Source: an uncultured Collinsella sp. (lineage in GTDB: Bacteria; Actinomycetota; Coriobacteriia; Coriobacteriales; Coriobacteriaceae). From it: a stretch of 23,859 nucleotides of DNA. The notes below the pieces were generated by a model, which searched no databases, was not told where the DNA came from, and saw only the letters and a list, made by a program, of their open reading frames with translations. The DNA is taken from contig CABUQI010000009.1 in the NCBI GenBank assembly GCA_902493545.1, forward strand, positions 1-23,859, read 5' to 3'. The position numbers were made by a program, and so were the translations under genes. Of the stretch, positions 8,373 to 15,736 are shown piece after piece. Each line of letters opens with the position of its first letter. Positions within the stretch are counted from its first letter, which is position 1.

Positions 8373-9054
8373 CGCGGGCACCTCTTCCGTCAAATACAGT
8401 ATCGCACGCCAGCGCAATGGCAATGCCGACCACGACGCTTGCCGGCACGGCAATATTCGCGAGGCCCAAGAACTTGCATACGGCGACGGACACCGCGCCC
8501 GAAACCGCCGCGACAACGTTACCGCGCGACAACCGCTGCGAAAAGAGCAGGCAGATAAAGAGCGAGGTGCAGACAAAGGCTGCAATGGCGGTGGGAACAT
8601 CGACAACGGCGCCGACGATGGCGCCCATCGTACACGAAACGCCCCATGTTGCGATGAGGATCACGTTGAGCACAAAGGACTCGCGCGGGCCCCAATCCTC
8701 CCCTTCAACCAACTTGGCAAGCGAGATGCCATATGCCTCCTCGGTAAGTGTCGCGGCAACAGCCAGCGTCTGACGCTTCGAGGCACCCCTCAGATGCGGT
8801 GCGATCGATGCCGAGTAAAGCGCAAAACGCGAGGAGATGGCGGCAACGCTCGCGACGATCGATGCTGCAGGCACACCCGCCAGCCACAGGTTGCAGATCA
8901 TAAACTGGCCGCTGCCCGTCACAAACGTACTGCTTAGAGCAAAGACCATCCAGGGCTCCATTCCCGTCTGCCCCATGATCATTCCGCACGGCGCGCCTAT
9001 TGCCACATAGGTAAGCATCACTGGCCAGACGGTTCTAACGATTTTGAGCACCAT
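8362..9054 (-). CDS. azlC: AzlC-type branched-chain amino acid export subunit
   Basis: This is the 230-aa large subunit of the AzlCD exporter (PF03591). It has multiple hydrophobic helices and the family-like segments AIGAPCGMIMGQTGMEPW, FVTGSGQFMICNLWLAG and LTEEAYGISL. The complex is known from azaleucine resistance in Bacillus and expels branched-chain amino acids. ATG 9054 is preceded by AGGATGAG. A TTG further upstream at 9123 would add a polar leader atypical of the family. The gene is first in a two-gene operon with azlD and divergent from the HD-domain gene. No Lrp-like regulator is beside it. Confidence 0.9.
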   Translation of the reverse strand: MVLKIVRTVWPVMLTYVAIGAPCGMIMGQTGMEPWMVFALSSTFVTGSGQFMICNLWLAGVPAASIVASVAAISSRFALYSASIAPHLRGASKRQTLAVAATLTEEAYGISLAKLVEGEDWGPRESFVLNVILIATWGVSCTMGAIVGAVVDVPTAIAAFVCTSLFICLLFSQRLSRGNVVAAVSGAVSVAVCKFLGLANIAVPASVVVGIAIALACDTVFDGRGARDAR

Positions 9055-9180
9055 ACGTTTCTCATCCTGACAAGGTCTCCGAGCCGCATGTAGCGACACG
9101 GCAGAATCATCATCCGGCAGCAACCGAGTTCACCTACAATTGCCACCGGATCGAAAGACACAACTTTTTAGGAAGTCATT

Positions 9181-9993
9181 ATGACAGTTATCGATCGAGA
9201 CCGGGCGCGCGCGGCCTTCAAAAGCTACACCGATGCCTACGACGCCACCAACCCACGCATCGCGCTCAAAATCGAGCATACGTACCACGTGGCCGAGGCA
9301 TGCGATGCCGTAGCGCGCGAGCAGGGCTGGTCGTCAGAAGATATTGACCTGGCATGGCTTTGCGGCCTGCTACACGATATGGGCCGCTTTGAGCAGCTGC
9401 GACGCTGGGACACCTTTAAGGACGCCGAGAGCATGAGCCATGCGGCGCTGGGCATCGAGGTCCTCTTTGGCGAGAATCCCGCCGATGCACCCGCCGTAAC
9501 GAGCATCCGCGACTTTATCGATGACCCGGCAGAAGATGGGCTCATCCGAGCGAGCATTGCCTATCACAGCGATTTCCGCCTACCCGCGCAGCTCAACGTG
9601 CGCACGCGGAGCTTCTGCGATATCGTGCGCGATGGTGACAAGATCGACATTATGCGCACCATCGCCGACAGCACCGTCGACACTATCCTCAAGGTGGACG
9701 AGAAGACGTTTCTCGGCAGCCGTTTCTCGTCGCCGACACTTGCCGCCTTTGACGAGCACCGCTGCGTCGCACGCGATGAGCGCGATGAGCCCGCCGACTT
9801 CTTGGTGGGGCTTATCTGCTTTATGTTTGAGCTCGTCTATCCAGCAAGCCGCGCGCTGGCGCGCGAACAGGGCGATATCCACCGCCTGCTCGACGCGCCC
9901 TTTGGCATTACGCGGCCCTTTACCGACCCCGCCACGCAGGCAACTTGGAGCCGCCTAAAGGACGAGATGCGCGACTGGCTGGCGCGCGCCTAG
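9181..9993 (+). CDS. HD-domain phosphohydrolase
   Basis: The 270-aa soluble protein has the full HD metal-binding set: His33/His36 (IEHTYHVAEA), His65-Asp66 (LLHDMGRF) and Asp151/Asp153 (DGDKIDIM). Known HD proteins hydrolyse nucleotides, phosphodiesters or other phosphoesters using divalent metals. The substrate here is unknown. ATG 9181 follows AGGAAG at 6 nt, and TACAAT (9135-9140) is a possible -10 element. The end overlaps the end of etfA by 4 bp (shared CTAG), with no terminator between them. It is not a GGDEF-linked HD-GYP protein, since no GYP motif is seen. Confidence 0.82.
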   Translation: MTVIDRDRARAAFKSYTDAYDATNPRIALKIEHTYHVAEACDAVAREQGWSSEDIDLAWLCGLLHDMGRFEQLRRWDTFKDAESMSHAALGIEVLFGENPADAPAVTSIRDFIDDPAEDGLIRASIAYHSDFRLPAQLNVRTRSFCDIVRDGDKIDIMRTIADSTVDTILKVDEKTFLGSRFSSPTLAAFDEHRCVARDERDEPADFLVGLICFMFELVYPASRALAREQGDIHRLLDAPFGITRPFTDPATQATWSRLKDEMRDWLARA

Positions 9994-11195
9994 CGCTTAA
10001 GCTGGGCCAGCAGCTCCTCAACGACCTCGACGGCGTCCCCAACAACCTTGTACTGGGCAGCACCAAAAATGGGGGCATCCGGGTCCTCGTTGATGGCGAT
10101 GATGCACTCCGTCCCACCGATGCCGGCAAGATGTTGGATGGCGCCCGAAACACCGATACTCACGAGAAGCCTGGGCGAAACCGATACGCCCGTCTGGCCA
10201 ATCTGGTGGCGATTCTCCAGCCAACCCGCCTCCACGACGGGACGCGTGCAACCAAGCTCGGCACCCAGGGCATCGGCGAGCCTTCGCATCAGCGGCAGGT
10301 TTTTCTTGGAACCAATGCCGCGACCCACCACGACAAGGCGCTCGGCATCGGCAATCGAAGCCTGCTGCCCCCACTCCTCGGCGGGAATCGAGATCTCGAC
10401 ACGGGCCTTAACGTCTTCCGCAAGCATCACCTGGGTGATCGCGCCGGAACGGCCGTAGTCGAAGTCGGGCGCCTTAAAGATGCCGGGACGAACCGTTGCC
10501 ATCTGCGGACGGTGGTTGGGGCAAATGATGGTGGCCATCAAGTTGCCGCCAAACGCCGGGCGCGTCTGCTGCAGTAGGCCCGACTCCGCATCCATCGAAA
10601 GCACGGTGCAGTCGGCCGTAAGACCCGTCTGCAAACGCACGGCAACGCCAGGTGCCAGTTCGCGACCAAAAGCGGTCGCACCATATAGGATGGCCTCGGG
10701 TTTGCGTTCGGCTACCAAATCGCAGATCAAGCGGGCGTAGACCTCCGCATCGTTTTGGCGCAGACGCTCGTCGCGACAGGCCAGGACTTCGTCGGCGCCC
10801 GCGCAAACCAGATGCTCCAGGTCCCCAAGCGAGCCCTCGGGGCTTATGCCGACCAGTGCCACCAGACGGCAGCCGCGAGCATCGGCAAGCTCGCGCCCCT
10901 TGCCCATGAGCTCGTAGGCCACGGGAGCCACGGCATCGTGCTCGTCAGTCTGCACGAAGACCCAAATGTCTCGATATGCATCAAGGTCCACCGTACCAGC
11001 GGCCTCGTCACGCTCGATCGAGATAGCGTTGACGGGGCAGGCGTCGACGCACCCACCGCATAGGATGCAGCCGTCGGTTACGCGGGCGCATCGGCTGGGT
11101 CGCTCGCCTTCCACTACGATGCCGCCCGAGGCACAGGCGCGAACGCAGCGACCGCAGCCGATACAGGCTTCGCTATCGATAATCAGTCCGCCCAT
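9990..11195 (-). CDS. etfA: Electron transfer flavoprotein alpha subunit with N-terminal 2x[4Fe-4S] ferredoxin domain
   Basis: The 401-aa protein fuses a bacterial ferredoxin-like domain to EtfA. The ferredoxin part has two CxxCxxCxxxC motifs, Cys 11/14/17/21 (CIGCGRCVRAC) and Cys 43/46/49/53 (CILCGGCVDAC). The C-terminal FAD-binding domain shows GRGIGSKKN, QIGQTG, SIGVSGAIQHLAG and AINEDPDAPIF. EtfA subunits with such a domain are known from bifurcating systems such as the Acetobacterium lactate dehydrogenase complex, where ferredoxin exchanges electrons with Etf. The ATG at 11195 directly abuts the etfB stop (TAGATG). As the last gene of glcD-etfB-etfA, it is predicted to carry electrons between lactate dehydrogenase, NAD(H) and ferredoxin. 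Confidence 0.93.
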   Translation of the reverse strand: MGGLIIDSEACIGCGRCVRACASGGIVVEGERPSRCARVTDGCILCGGCVDACPVNAISIERDEAAGTVDLDAYRDIWVFVQTDEHDAVAPVAYELMGKGRELADARGCRLVALVGISPEGSLGDLEHLVCAGADEVLACRDERLRQNDAEVYARLICDLVAERKPEAILYGATAFGRELAPGVAVRLQTGLTADCTVLSMDAESGLLQQTRPAFGGNLMATIICPNHRPQMATVRPGIFKAPDFDYGRSGAITQVMLAEDVKARVEISIPAEEWGQQASIADAERLVVVGRGIGSKKNLPLMRRLADALGAELGCTRPVVEAGWLENRHQIGQTGVSVSPRLLVSIGVSGAIQHLAGIGGTECIIAINEDPDAPIFGAAQYKVVGDAVEVVEELLAQLKR

Positions 11196-12011
11196 CTATG
11201 CCATCCCCTCGATAATCTTGGCAAGCTTTGCCGCCTGCTCGGACGCCGTCCCCTCAACGGTCTCGCACGTTTGGTCACGGTCGGGCACAAACGAGCGCAC
11301 GACCTGTGTCGGCGACCCGGCAAGGCCGCAACGCGCGGGGTCGGCGTTCACGTCGGCGGCACTGACCACGCGCACGTCCGCCTCCTCCGCCGCGCGAATA
11401 CCGGCAATACTCGGCATACGCAACTGGCCAATCTCCTTGGCAGTCGTCATCGCGCACGGCATCTCAAGGTACACCGTCTCCTCGCCGGCATCGCATCCGT
11501 GAACGACCGCCAGCGAGTCACACGTCGTAAAGCCCGCGCTTTGCACGCAGCTCACGTCGGTCACGCAGGGAATCTCAAAGGCACCGGCAAGCTCGGGACC
11601 AATCTGGGCCGTATCGCCATCCACCGCCATCTTGCCGCAGATGAGCAGGTCGAAGTCCTCGTCGAGCGCCTCGATGCCGCACTTGAGGGCATAGGTGGTT
11701 GCCAGGGTATCGGCACCTGCAAAGGCGCGATCGGTCAGCAGCAGCGCATCGTCGGCGCCTCGAGCGATGCAGTCGCGCAGCAGCGACTCGGTCGCGGGGA
11801 TGCCCATCGACACCACCGTCACGCGCACATCCATGCCAAAGCCGATAAAGTCGTCCTTCAGCGCCAGCGCGCATTCCAAAGCGCTCGCATCAAAGGGATT
11901 AATGACCGCCTGCTTGCCATCGCGCACGATGGTATTGGTCTTGGGGTCCATCTTGACCTCGGTGCTGCCCGGCACGGCCTTGACGCACACCACCATATGG
12001 AAATCGCTCAT
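11196..12011 (-). CDS. etfB: Electron transfer flavoprotein beta subunit
   Basis: This is a 271-aa EtfB that pairs with EtfA to bind FAD. It shows the N-terminal VVCVKAVPGSTEVK, the INPFDASALECALALKD segment and, near residues 131-139, DGDTAQIGP in the context CGKMAVDGDTAQIGPELAG. The DGDTAQxGP motif is typical of flavin-based bifurcating Etfs. Two starts are possible. GTG 12017 overlaps the glcD stop as GTGA. ATG 12011 is better spaced (9 nt) from AAAGGGGG and is chosen. The gene is coupled to glcD upstream and abuts etfA downstream, so the three subunits are probably made together. Confidence 0.92.
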   Translation of the reverse strand: MSDFHMVVCVKAVPGSTEVKMDPKTNTIVRDGKQAVINPFDASALECALALKDDFIGFGMDVRVTVVSMGIPATESLLRDCIARGADDALLLTDRAFAGADTLATTYALKCGIEALDEDFDLLICGKMAVDGDTAQIGPELAGAFEIPCVTDVSCVQSAGFTTCDSLAVVHGCDAGEETVYLEMPCAMTTAKEIGQLRMPSIAGIRAAEEADVRVVSAADVNADPARCGLAGSPTQVVRSFVPDRDQTCETVEGTASEQAAKLAKIIEGMA

Positions 12012-12013
12012 CT

Positions 12014-13615
12014 TCACGCGCCCCCTTTCTGGACGAGCTCATCCAAGAGCTTCTCCGAAAACAGGTTACCGCGACCCAGCTGCCCGGCAGGATCGAGCTG
12101 GAGCTTGAGCCGCGCCGACTCGACCATGGCCTCGTGACCGTACATCGTCTCCAAGAAGCCCGCCTTGATCTTGCCGACGCCGTGTTCTGCGGAGACGGCA
12201 CCGCCCATGGCCGTGACCTCGGAAGCCCACTGGGCAAAGAGTTCTGCGCCGCGGCGATAATCCTGTGCATCGCGCGGCAGAATGTTCACATGCAGATGGT
12301 TGTTACCGATATGCCCCCAGGCGGCAGATTCAAGCCCACTTTCCGCCAGCGTGCGGCGATAGAGGGCGATAACATCGGCCAAGTGCGCGTTGGGCACCGA
12401 CATGTCCGAACCCAGTTTGGTGATGGTGGGATCCATGCGGCGGCGCTCGTCGATGAGCATGTTGACGCTCTCGGGCACCGCATGGCGGAAGAATCGCTGA
12501 CACTCGCGATCGACCTCGGTGCGCGCGACCCATGTCGCATCGTCACTGCCGCCCGCAAGCTCCAGTACCCACCCCAAGTGATACAGCTCCTCAGTCGCCT
12601 GGGCTTCGTCGTCGCAGTCGAGCTCCACGTAGACACAGACCTTGGCGTCTTTGTCGAGCGCAGGCAGCGAGGCAAACGCCGTCGACTGCTCGCGCTGGCG
12701 ACGTAGAATATCCAGGGCGCCAGCATCGAAGTACTCGATGGCAGCCGCATGGGACAGGACGGGACGCACAGAATCGGTGAAGGACACGGCCTTGTCTTCG
12801 CTGTCGAAGAAGCAGCTCACGCCCCAAACGACCGCGGGTGCCACCTGCAGGGCAATCTCGAGTTCGGTGATGACACCGATTGTGCCACACGCACCGATAA
12901 ACAGATCGATGGCATCCATATCGTCAGCAACGAAATAGCCCGAAGCATTTTTTGTCTTGGGCATGGTATAGCCGGGAAGATCGAGCTCGAGTGTACGGCC
13001 CGCTGCCGTCACGAGCGACAGGTGGCGGCCCTGGGCAAAAGCCTCGCCGCGCCGAAGCTCAAGCAAATCGCCATCAGCCAGCACGACGTGGAGTCCCGTG
13101 ATATGTGGGCGCATGGGGCCGTAGGCGTAGCTGCGGGCACCGGAGGCGTTACATGCCGCCATGCCGCCCAGACAGGCAGACGCCTCGGTGGGATCGGTGG
13201 GAAAAAACTGCTCGGGAGCCTCTTGGAACTCCTCGTAGGCCTCAAGCGATGCCTGGTCCCAACCAGCGGTCGGCAGCACCTTCTTGCTCAGCTGCTTGCG
13301 CAGCTCCGAGAGCACAACGCCCGGCTCCACGCGCAGCAGAAATTGGCCTTGTTCATCGCGGCGAAGGCCCAAATAGCGATTCATACGGGAAGTATTGAGG
13401 ATATGCCCGCCGTGGGGCACGGCGCCGGCGGCAAGGCCGGTTCGGGCGCCCTGAACCGTTACCGGAACACGCTCGGCATGGAGCTTTTCCAAAATGGCAC
13501 GGACCTCGTTTTCCGTTGTCGGAAACGAGATGCTCGAGGCCTCGCCCGATGCGCGAGATTCATCGCGGCCATACTCTTCGAACTCGTCGGTGAAGGGTTT
13601 GATGGTTGCAGACAC
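12014..13615 (-). CDS. glcD: FAD-linked D-lactate/glycolate-type dehydrogenase (LctD/GlcD-like)
   Basis: The 533-aa enzyme belongs to the FAD-binding oxidoreductase family (FAD_binding_4 plus FAD-oxidase_C). The FAD-binding stretch VTVQGARTGLAAGAVP lies near residues 50-67, with NASGARSYAYGPMR and ACGTIGVITELEIAL further on. The C-terminal substrate domain has HIGNNHLHVNILP and SAEHGVGKIKAGFLE, matching D-lactate and glycolate dehydrogenases. With etfB and etfA directly after it, it most resembles LctD of the electron-bifurcating lactate dehydrogenase, which oxidises lactate to pyruvate. Start is GTG 13615, preceded by AAAGGGGGAG at 7 nt. The leader contains an 8-bp palindrome TTAGCTAA. No lactate permease, racemase or regulator adjoins. 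Glycolate or another 2-hydroxyacid remains possible. Confidence 0.88.
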   Translation of the reverse strand: MSATIKPFTDEFEEYGRDESRASGEASSISFPTTENEVRAILEKLHAERVPVTVQGARTGLAAGAVPHGGHILNTSRMNRYLGLRRDEQGQFLLRVEPGVVLSELRKQLSKKVLPTAGWDQASLEAYEEFQEAPEQFFPTDPTEASACLGGMAACNASGARSYAYGPMRPHITGLHVVLADGDLLELRRGEAFAQGRHLSLVTAAGRTLELDLPGYTMPKTKNASGYFVADDMDAIDLFIGACGTIGVITELEIALQVAPAVVWGVSCFFDSEDKAVSFTDSVRPVLSHAAAIEYFDAGALDILRRQREQSTAFASLPALDKDAKVCVYVELDCDDEAQATEELYHLGWVLELAGGSDDATWVARTEVDRECQRFFRHAVPESVNMLIDERRRMDPTITKLGSDMSVPNAHLADVIALYRRTLAESGLESAAWGHIGNNHLHVNILPRDAQDYRRGAELFAQWASEVTAMGGAVSAEHGVGKIKAGFLETMYGHEAMVESARLKLQLDPAGQLGRGNLFSEKLLDELVQKGGA

Positions 13616-13961
13616 GCGAACTCCCCCTTTAGCTAACTACAGTGTTTGCAGGGAGATGTTACCGCATCGTTTCGTCGACGTGTTCGAGACCGTCTCCATA
13701 ATTGGCGATTTTTACGTTCGTGCAATTCGGCGAGCGGCTTGATTTCCTCGGCAGACGATGCTTTTGACACATATGGCCCCGCCGTCGCCGACCGCGCGAT
13801 TGTCGCTTGAAAAAAGTTGGAGTATTTTTTGCCGCCTTTTACCTGCGGAGACACCAATCCGTCAAGCATTTGGTCAGCAATTGGTCAAGTAGTGGCTGAT
13901 ACCGTCGGCATCGACAGCCAAAACCGACAGAAGTTTTGGCCCCAGAAGCAGGGAGGTTCCC
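13616..13961. other. 346-bp intergenic region between divergent glcD and the surface-protein cluster
   Basis: No confident gene lies here. The minus strand keeps a 78-codon frame open (13633-13869, beginning MLDGLVSPQVKGGKKYSNFF), but it has no recognisable ribosome-binding site and no known domain. The plus strand holds an A/T-rich motif, aaaaaagttggagtatttttt with one base more on the T side (about 13810-13830), whose A and T runs could pair. It also has a tandem TTGGTCA repeat spaced 11 bp (13870 and 13881) and an 8-bp hairpin just before the next gene. The region probably contains promoters and operators for both directions, but no convincing -35/-10 pair was found. Confidence 0.5.
13917..13940 (+). 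promoter_or_regulatory. Hairpin in the leader of the surface-protein cluster
   Basis: gccaaaac (13917-13924) pairs perfectly with gttttggc (13933-13940) around the 8-nt loop cgacagaa. It lies about 12 nt before the Shine-Dalgarno sequence GGGAGG of the 98-aa gene. It is not followed by a T-run, so it is more likely an operator or mRNA-stability or translation-control element than a terminator. Confidence 0.35.
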
Positions 13962-14258
13962 ATGGCATATTACTGGCCCCAGTACGGCATCGCCATCGAA
14001 GTCGACGACGATCCCCATCTCCTGCCTTTCGACGAAGAGGCATTCCCCGATACGACGGTCTACCACGTTACCACCGATGTGATCTGCGACCCCGAGTCGT
14101 TCTCGGCGCTCGCCCACCGCATCGCGCATATCCACGACATCGAGCTCCCTCCCGACTTCGACGAGCTTGTCTACTCACGCCGCCTGATGCTTCACATGCT
14201 CTTTGGAGCGAACCCGTCCACCTTTGCGCGCATCTATACCGCCAAGGATGCCGCATGA
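13962..14258 (+). CDS. 98-aa conserved-looking hypothetical protein
   Basis: This small acidic soluble protein begins MAYYWPQYGIAIEVDDDPHL and ends NPSTFARIYTAKDAA. No signal peptide, membrane segment or recognised domain is visible. The start at ATG 13962 follows a strong GGGAGG at 6 nt. The stop overlaps the next start as ATGA (14255-14258), so it is almost certainly translated and coupled to the membrane protein downstream. As first gene of a cluster of exported proteins it may have a cytoplasmic support or regulatory role, but nothing in the sequence shows which. Confidence 0.72.
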   Translation: MAYYWPQYGIAIEVDDDPHLLPFDEEAFPDTTVYHVTTDVICDPESFSALAHRIAHIHDIELPPDFDELVYSRRLMLHMLFGANPSTFARIYTAKDAA

Positions 14259-14764
14259 GCGCGAAGAAGCCACCCCACTTTGCAGGCCCGGGTCGTCGCA
14301 AGAAGCTCATCGTTGCCTGCTTGGCCATCGTCTGTGCCCTTGTCGCCGTAGGACTATACGCTTGGCAGTCGCAGCCCGTACCCGAGGCGGGCGCTTCGGT
14401 TACGACGGCCGAGGGCAAAACGCGTCAGGAAATCCAAGATGAGCTCGACGCCATCGTCCGCGACAACATGATGACGATTTCGGTCGCACCGGTCGCTCAG
14501 CTGCAGGAGGACGGCAAGCTGCGCGTCAACGTGCAAAACGTCCAAGACAATAAATTTCCCCAGCGATTCCGCGTCATCCAAAACGACGAGACCATGTACG
14601 AATCCGGTGTGGTCGAGACCGGCAAGACAATCGAGACGTGCCCCGCCGGCGACATCAAAGAAGGCGAGGCGTACATCGAGATCCAGGCACTCGATGCCAA
14701 GACCCTCGACAGCCACGGCAATCCGACACGTGTCAAGGTACGGGTTGAGCAAGCCGAGAACTAG
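14255..14764 (+). CDS. Membrane-anchored extracytoplasmic protein, unknown function
   Basis: The 169-aa protein has a basic N-terminus (PPHFAGPGRRKK), one hydrophobic helix at about residues 18-36 (LIVACLAIVCALVAVGLYAW), and then an extracellular part. That part has a short helical stretch (EIQDELDAIVRDNM) and a beta-rich domain, MMTISVAPVAQLQEDGK to the C-terminus, resembling a small Ig-like fold. There is no lipobox or sortase motif. The frame is open much further upstream, but ATG 14255 gives the ATGA overlap with the 98-aa gene and places the helix correctly. Its position among secreted proteins suggests a role in assembling or holding a surface structure. This is inference. Confidence 0.7.
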   Translation: MSAKKPPHFAGPGRRKKLIVACLAIVCALVAVGLYAWQSQPVPEAGASVTTAEGKTRQEIQDELDAIVRDNMMTISVAPVAQLQEDGKLRVNVQNVQDNKFPQRFRVIQNDETMYESGVVETGKTIETCPAGDIKEGEAYIEIQALDAKTLDSHGNPTRVKVRVEQAEN

Positions 14765-14816
14765 CTTTCCGGCCGACGCGGCACCGCACGCAATTCACCA
14801 GCATTCGTCCAATCAT

Positions 14817-14833
14817 CGCGGGGACAGCCCGCG
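14817..14833 (+). repeat. GC-rich hairpin in the 14765-14853 gap
   Basis: cgcggg (14817-14822) pairs with cccgcg (14828-14833) around gacag. No T-tract follows, so it is not a classic terminator. It could stabilise or partition the mRNA between the membrane-anchored protein and the secreted protein. Confidence 0.3.
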
Positions 14834-14853
14834 GCGAATAGAAAGGAACGACC

Positions 14854-15453
14854 ATGAACATCACCAGGAACATGAACGGAGCCAGAGCGCTCGTCGTGGG
14901 CGCAGGGCTCGCGCTCGCACTCGCAATGGGCGCCGCCCCGACGCCAGCTATGGCAGCCGGGCGCGTTGGGACCACGAAGGTAATGGTCAGGACCGAGATC
15001 GACAACGTTGAGTTCAAAGTTCCGACGGTTATTCCCTTCGTCGCCAAGGCCGACGGCACGCTTCAGGGCCCCTCAGAAGACGCGACCACCATCGACAATC
15101 ATTCGGCCTACGGCATCCATGTCACCAACATGAAGATCGACGCCATGAACACCTGGACCATTGCCGCCGACGCCAAGGCCGGAACCGCGCAGAACTCCAT
15201 CGACTTTAAGGTCGGCCCCGACGGCGCGCTCCAGAACGCCAGCGCCGCAATGCAGGGAACGGGCCTCGATCTTTCCAAGAATGCAGCCTTCGACATGGGC
15301 TACCAGGGCATTGCCGGTGGCACGGACAAAATTAAGCTCAAGACAAGCGGAAACGTCGCCCGCGTCACGCGCGACATCTTCCGCGTAACCGGCGAAGGCG
15401 ATCAGGTTGCAACGATCACCTGGACGGTCGAGCCCGGTGCGCACACGGCATAA
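14854..15453 (+). CDS. Secreted beta-rich protein, putative surface protein
   Basis: This 199-aa protein has a clear signal peptide: a hydrophobic core at about residues 11-27 and a probable cleavage site after PAMA (residue 34). The mature part is about 165 aa, free of cysteine and beta-rich. It contains VPTVIPFVAKADGTLQGPS and HVTNMKIDAMNTWTI, and ends ATITWTVEPG. The pattern recalls WxL-like or pilin-like extracellular beta-sandwich proteins, but no catalytic motif or sorting signal is seen. ATG 14854 follows GAAAGGA at about 7 nt. The 3' end overlaps the LAQTG gene by 17 bp in another frame. It may be the major product of the cluster, perhaps held by the adjacent sortase-type protein. Confidence 0.75.
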   Translation: MNITRNMNGARALVVGAGLALALAMGAAPTPAMAAGRVGTTKVMVRTEIDNVEFKVPTVIPFVAKADGTLQGPSEDATTIDNHSAYGIHVTNMKIDAMNTWTIAADAKAGTAQNSIDFKVGPDGALQNASAAMQGTGLDLSKNAAFDMGYQGIAGGTDKIKLKTSGNVARVTRDIFRVTGEGDQVATITWTVEPGAHTA

Positions 15454-15718
15454 GGCCGTCGCCCTGGCCGCCGCCGTCAGCATCCTAGCGTTTGGGCCAG
15501 CCATGGCCTTTGCCCAGCAAGAACAGGCGCAGGCCGCCACGCAAGTGACGGTCGACCTCTCGGAGCTCGACCGCAGCGACCGCGAGGAACCGTTGGCGCA
15601 GACAGGCGACAAACGATGGCTCTTGGCAGCAGGCGCCGCAGCAGCAGGCGCGGGAACCGCCGGCCTCGGTCTGCACATCAAACACAGCCAGAAACAAAAC
15701 ATGAACAGGCCGCACTAA
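15437..15718 (+). CDS. Tiny sortase-substrate-like protein (LAQTG)
   Basis: The 93-aa product has a signal peptide (residues about 1-26, ending AMAFA). Only about 26 residues of spacer follow. A cell-wall sorting signal then consists of LAQTG (residues 53-57), a hydrophobic stretch WLLAAGAAAAGAGTAGLGL and a basic tail. LAxTG is the variant used by class E sortases of high-GC actinobacteria. GTG 15437 is chosen because it begins the signal peptide cleanly; a TTG at 15407 would add ten polar residues. The start lies within the end of the previous gene, suggesting coupling. It is not a frameshifted tail of that gene, as it has its own signal peptide. No sortase gene is visible here. Confidence 0.7.
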   Translation: MRTRHKAVALAAAVSILAFGPAMAFAQQEQAQAATQVTVDLSELDRSDREEPLAQTGDKRWLLAAGAAAAGAGTAGLGLHIKHSQKQNMNRPH

Positions 15719-15736
15719 ATTAGCTAAGGAGACCCC

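Noticed and set aside
8263..8937. Plus-strand frame opposite azlC-azlD
   Set aside because: Antisense shadow; the AzlC and AzlD families are clear on the minus strand.
12749..13636. Plus-strand frame of 295 codons opposite glcD
   Set aside because: Antisense shadow of a well-supported FAD dehydrogenase.
14854..15718. Possible single frameshifted LAxTG surface protein
   Set aside because: The LAQTG product begins with its own complete signal peptide and GTG start, so two overlapping genes fit better than one broken gene.
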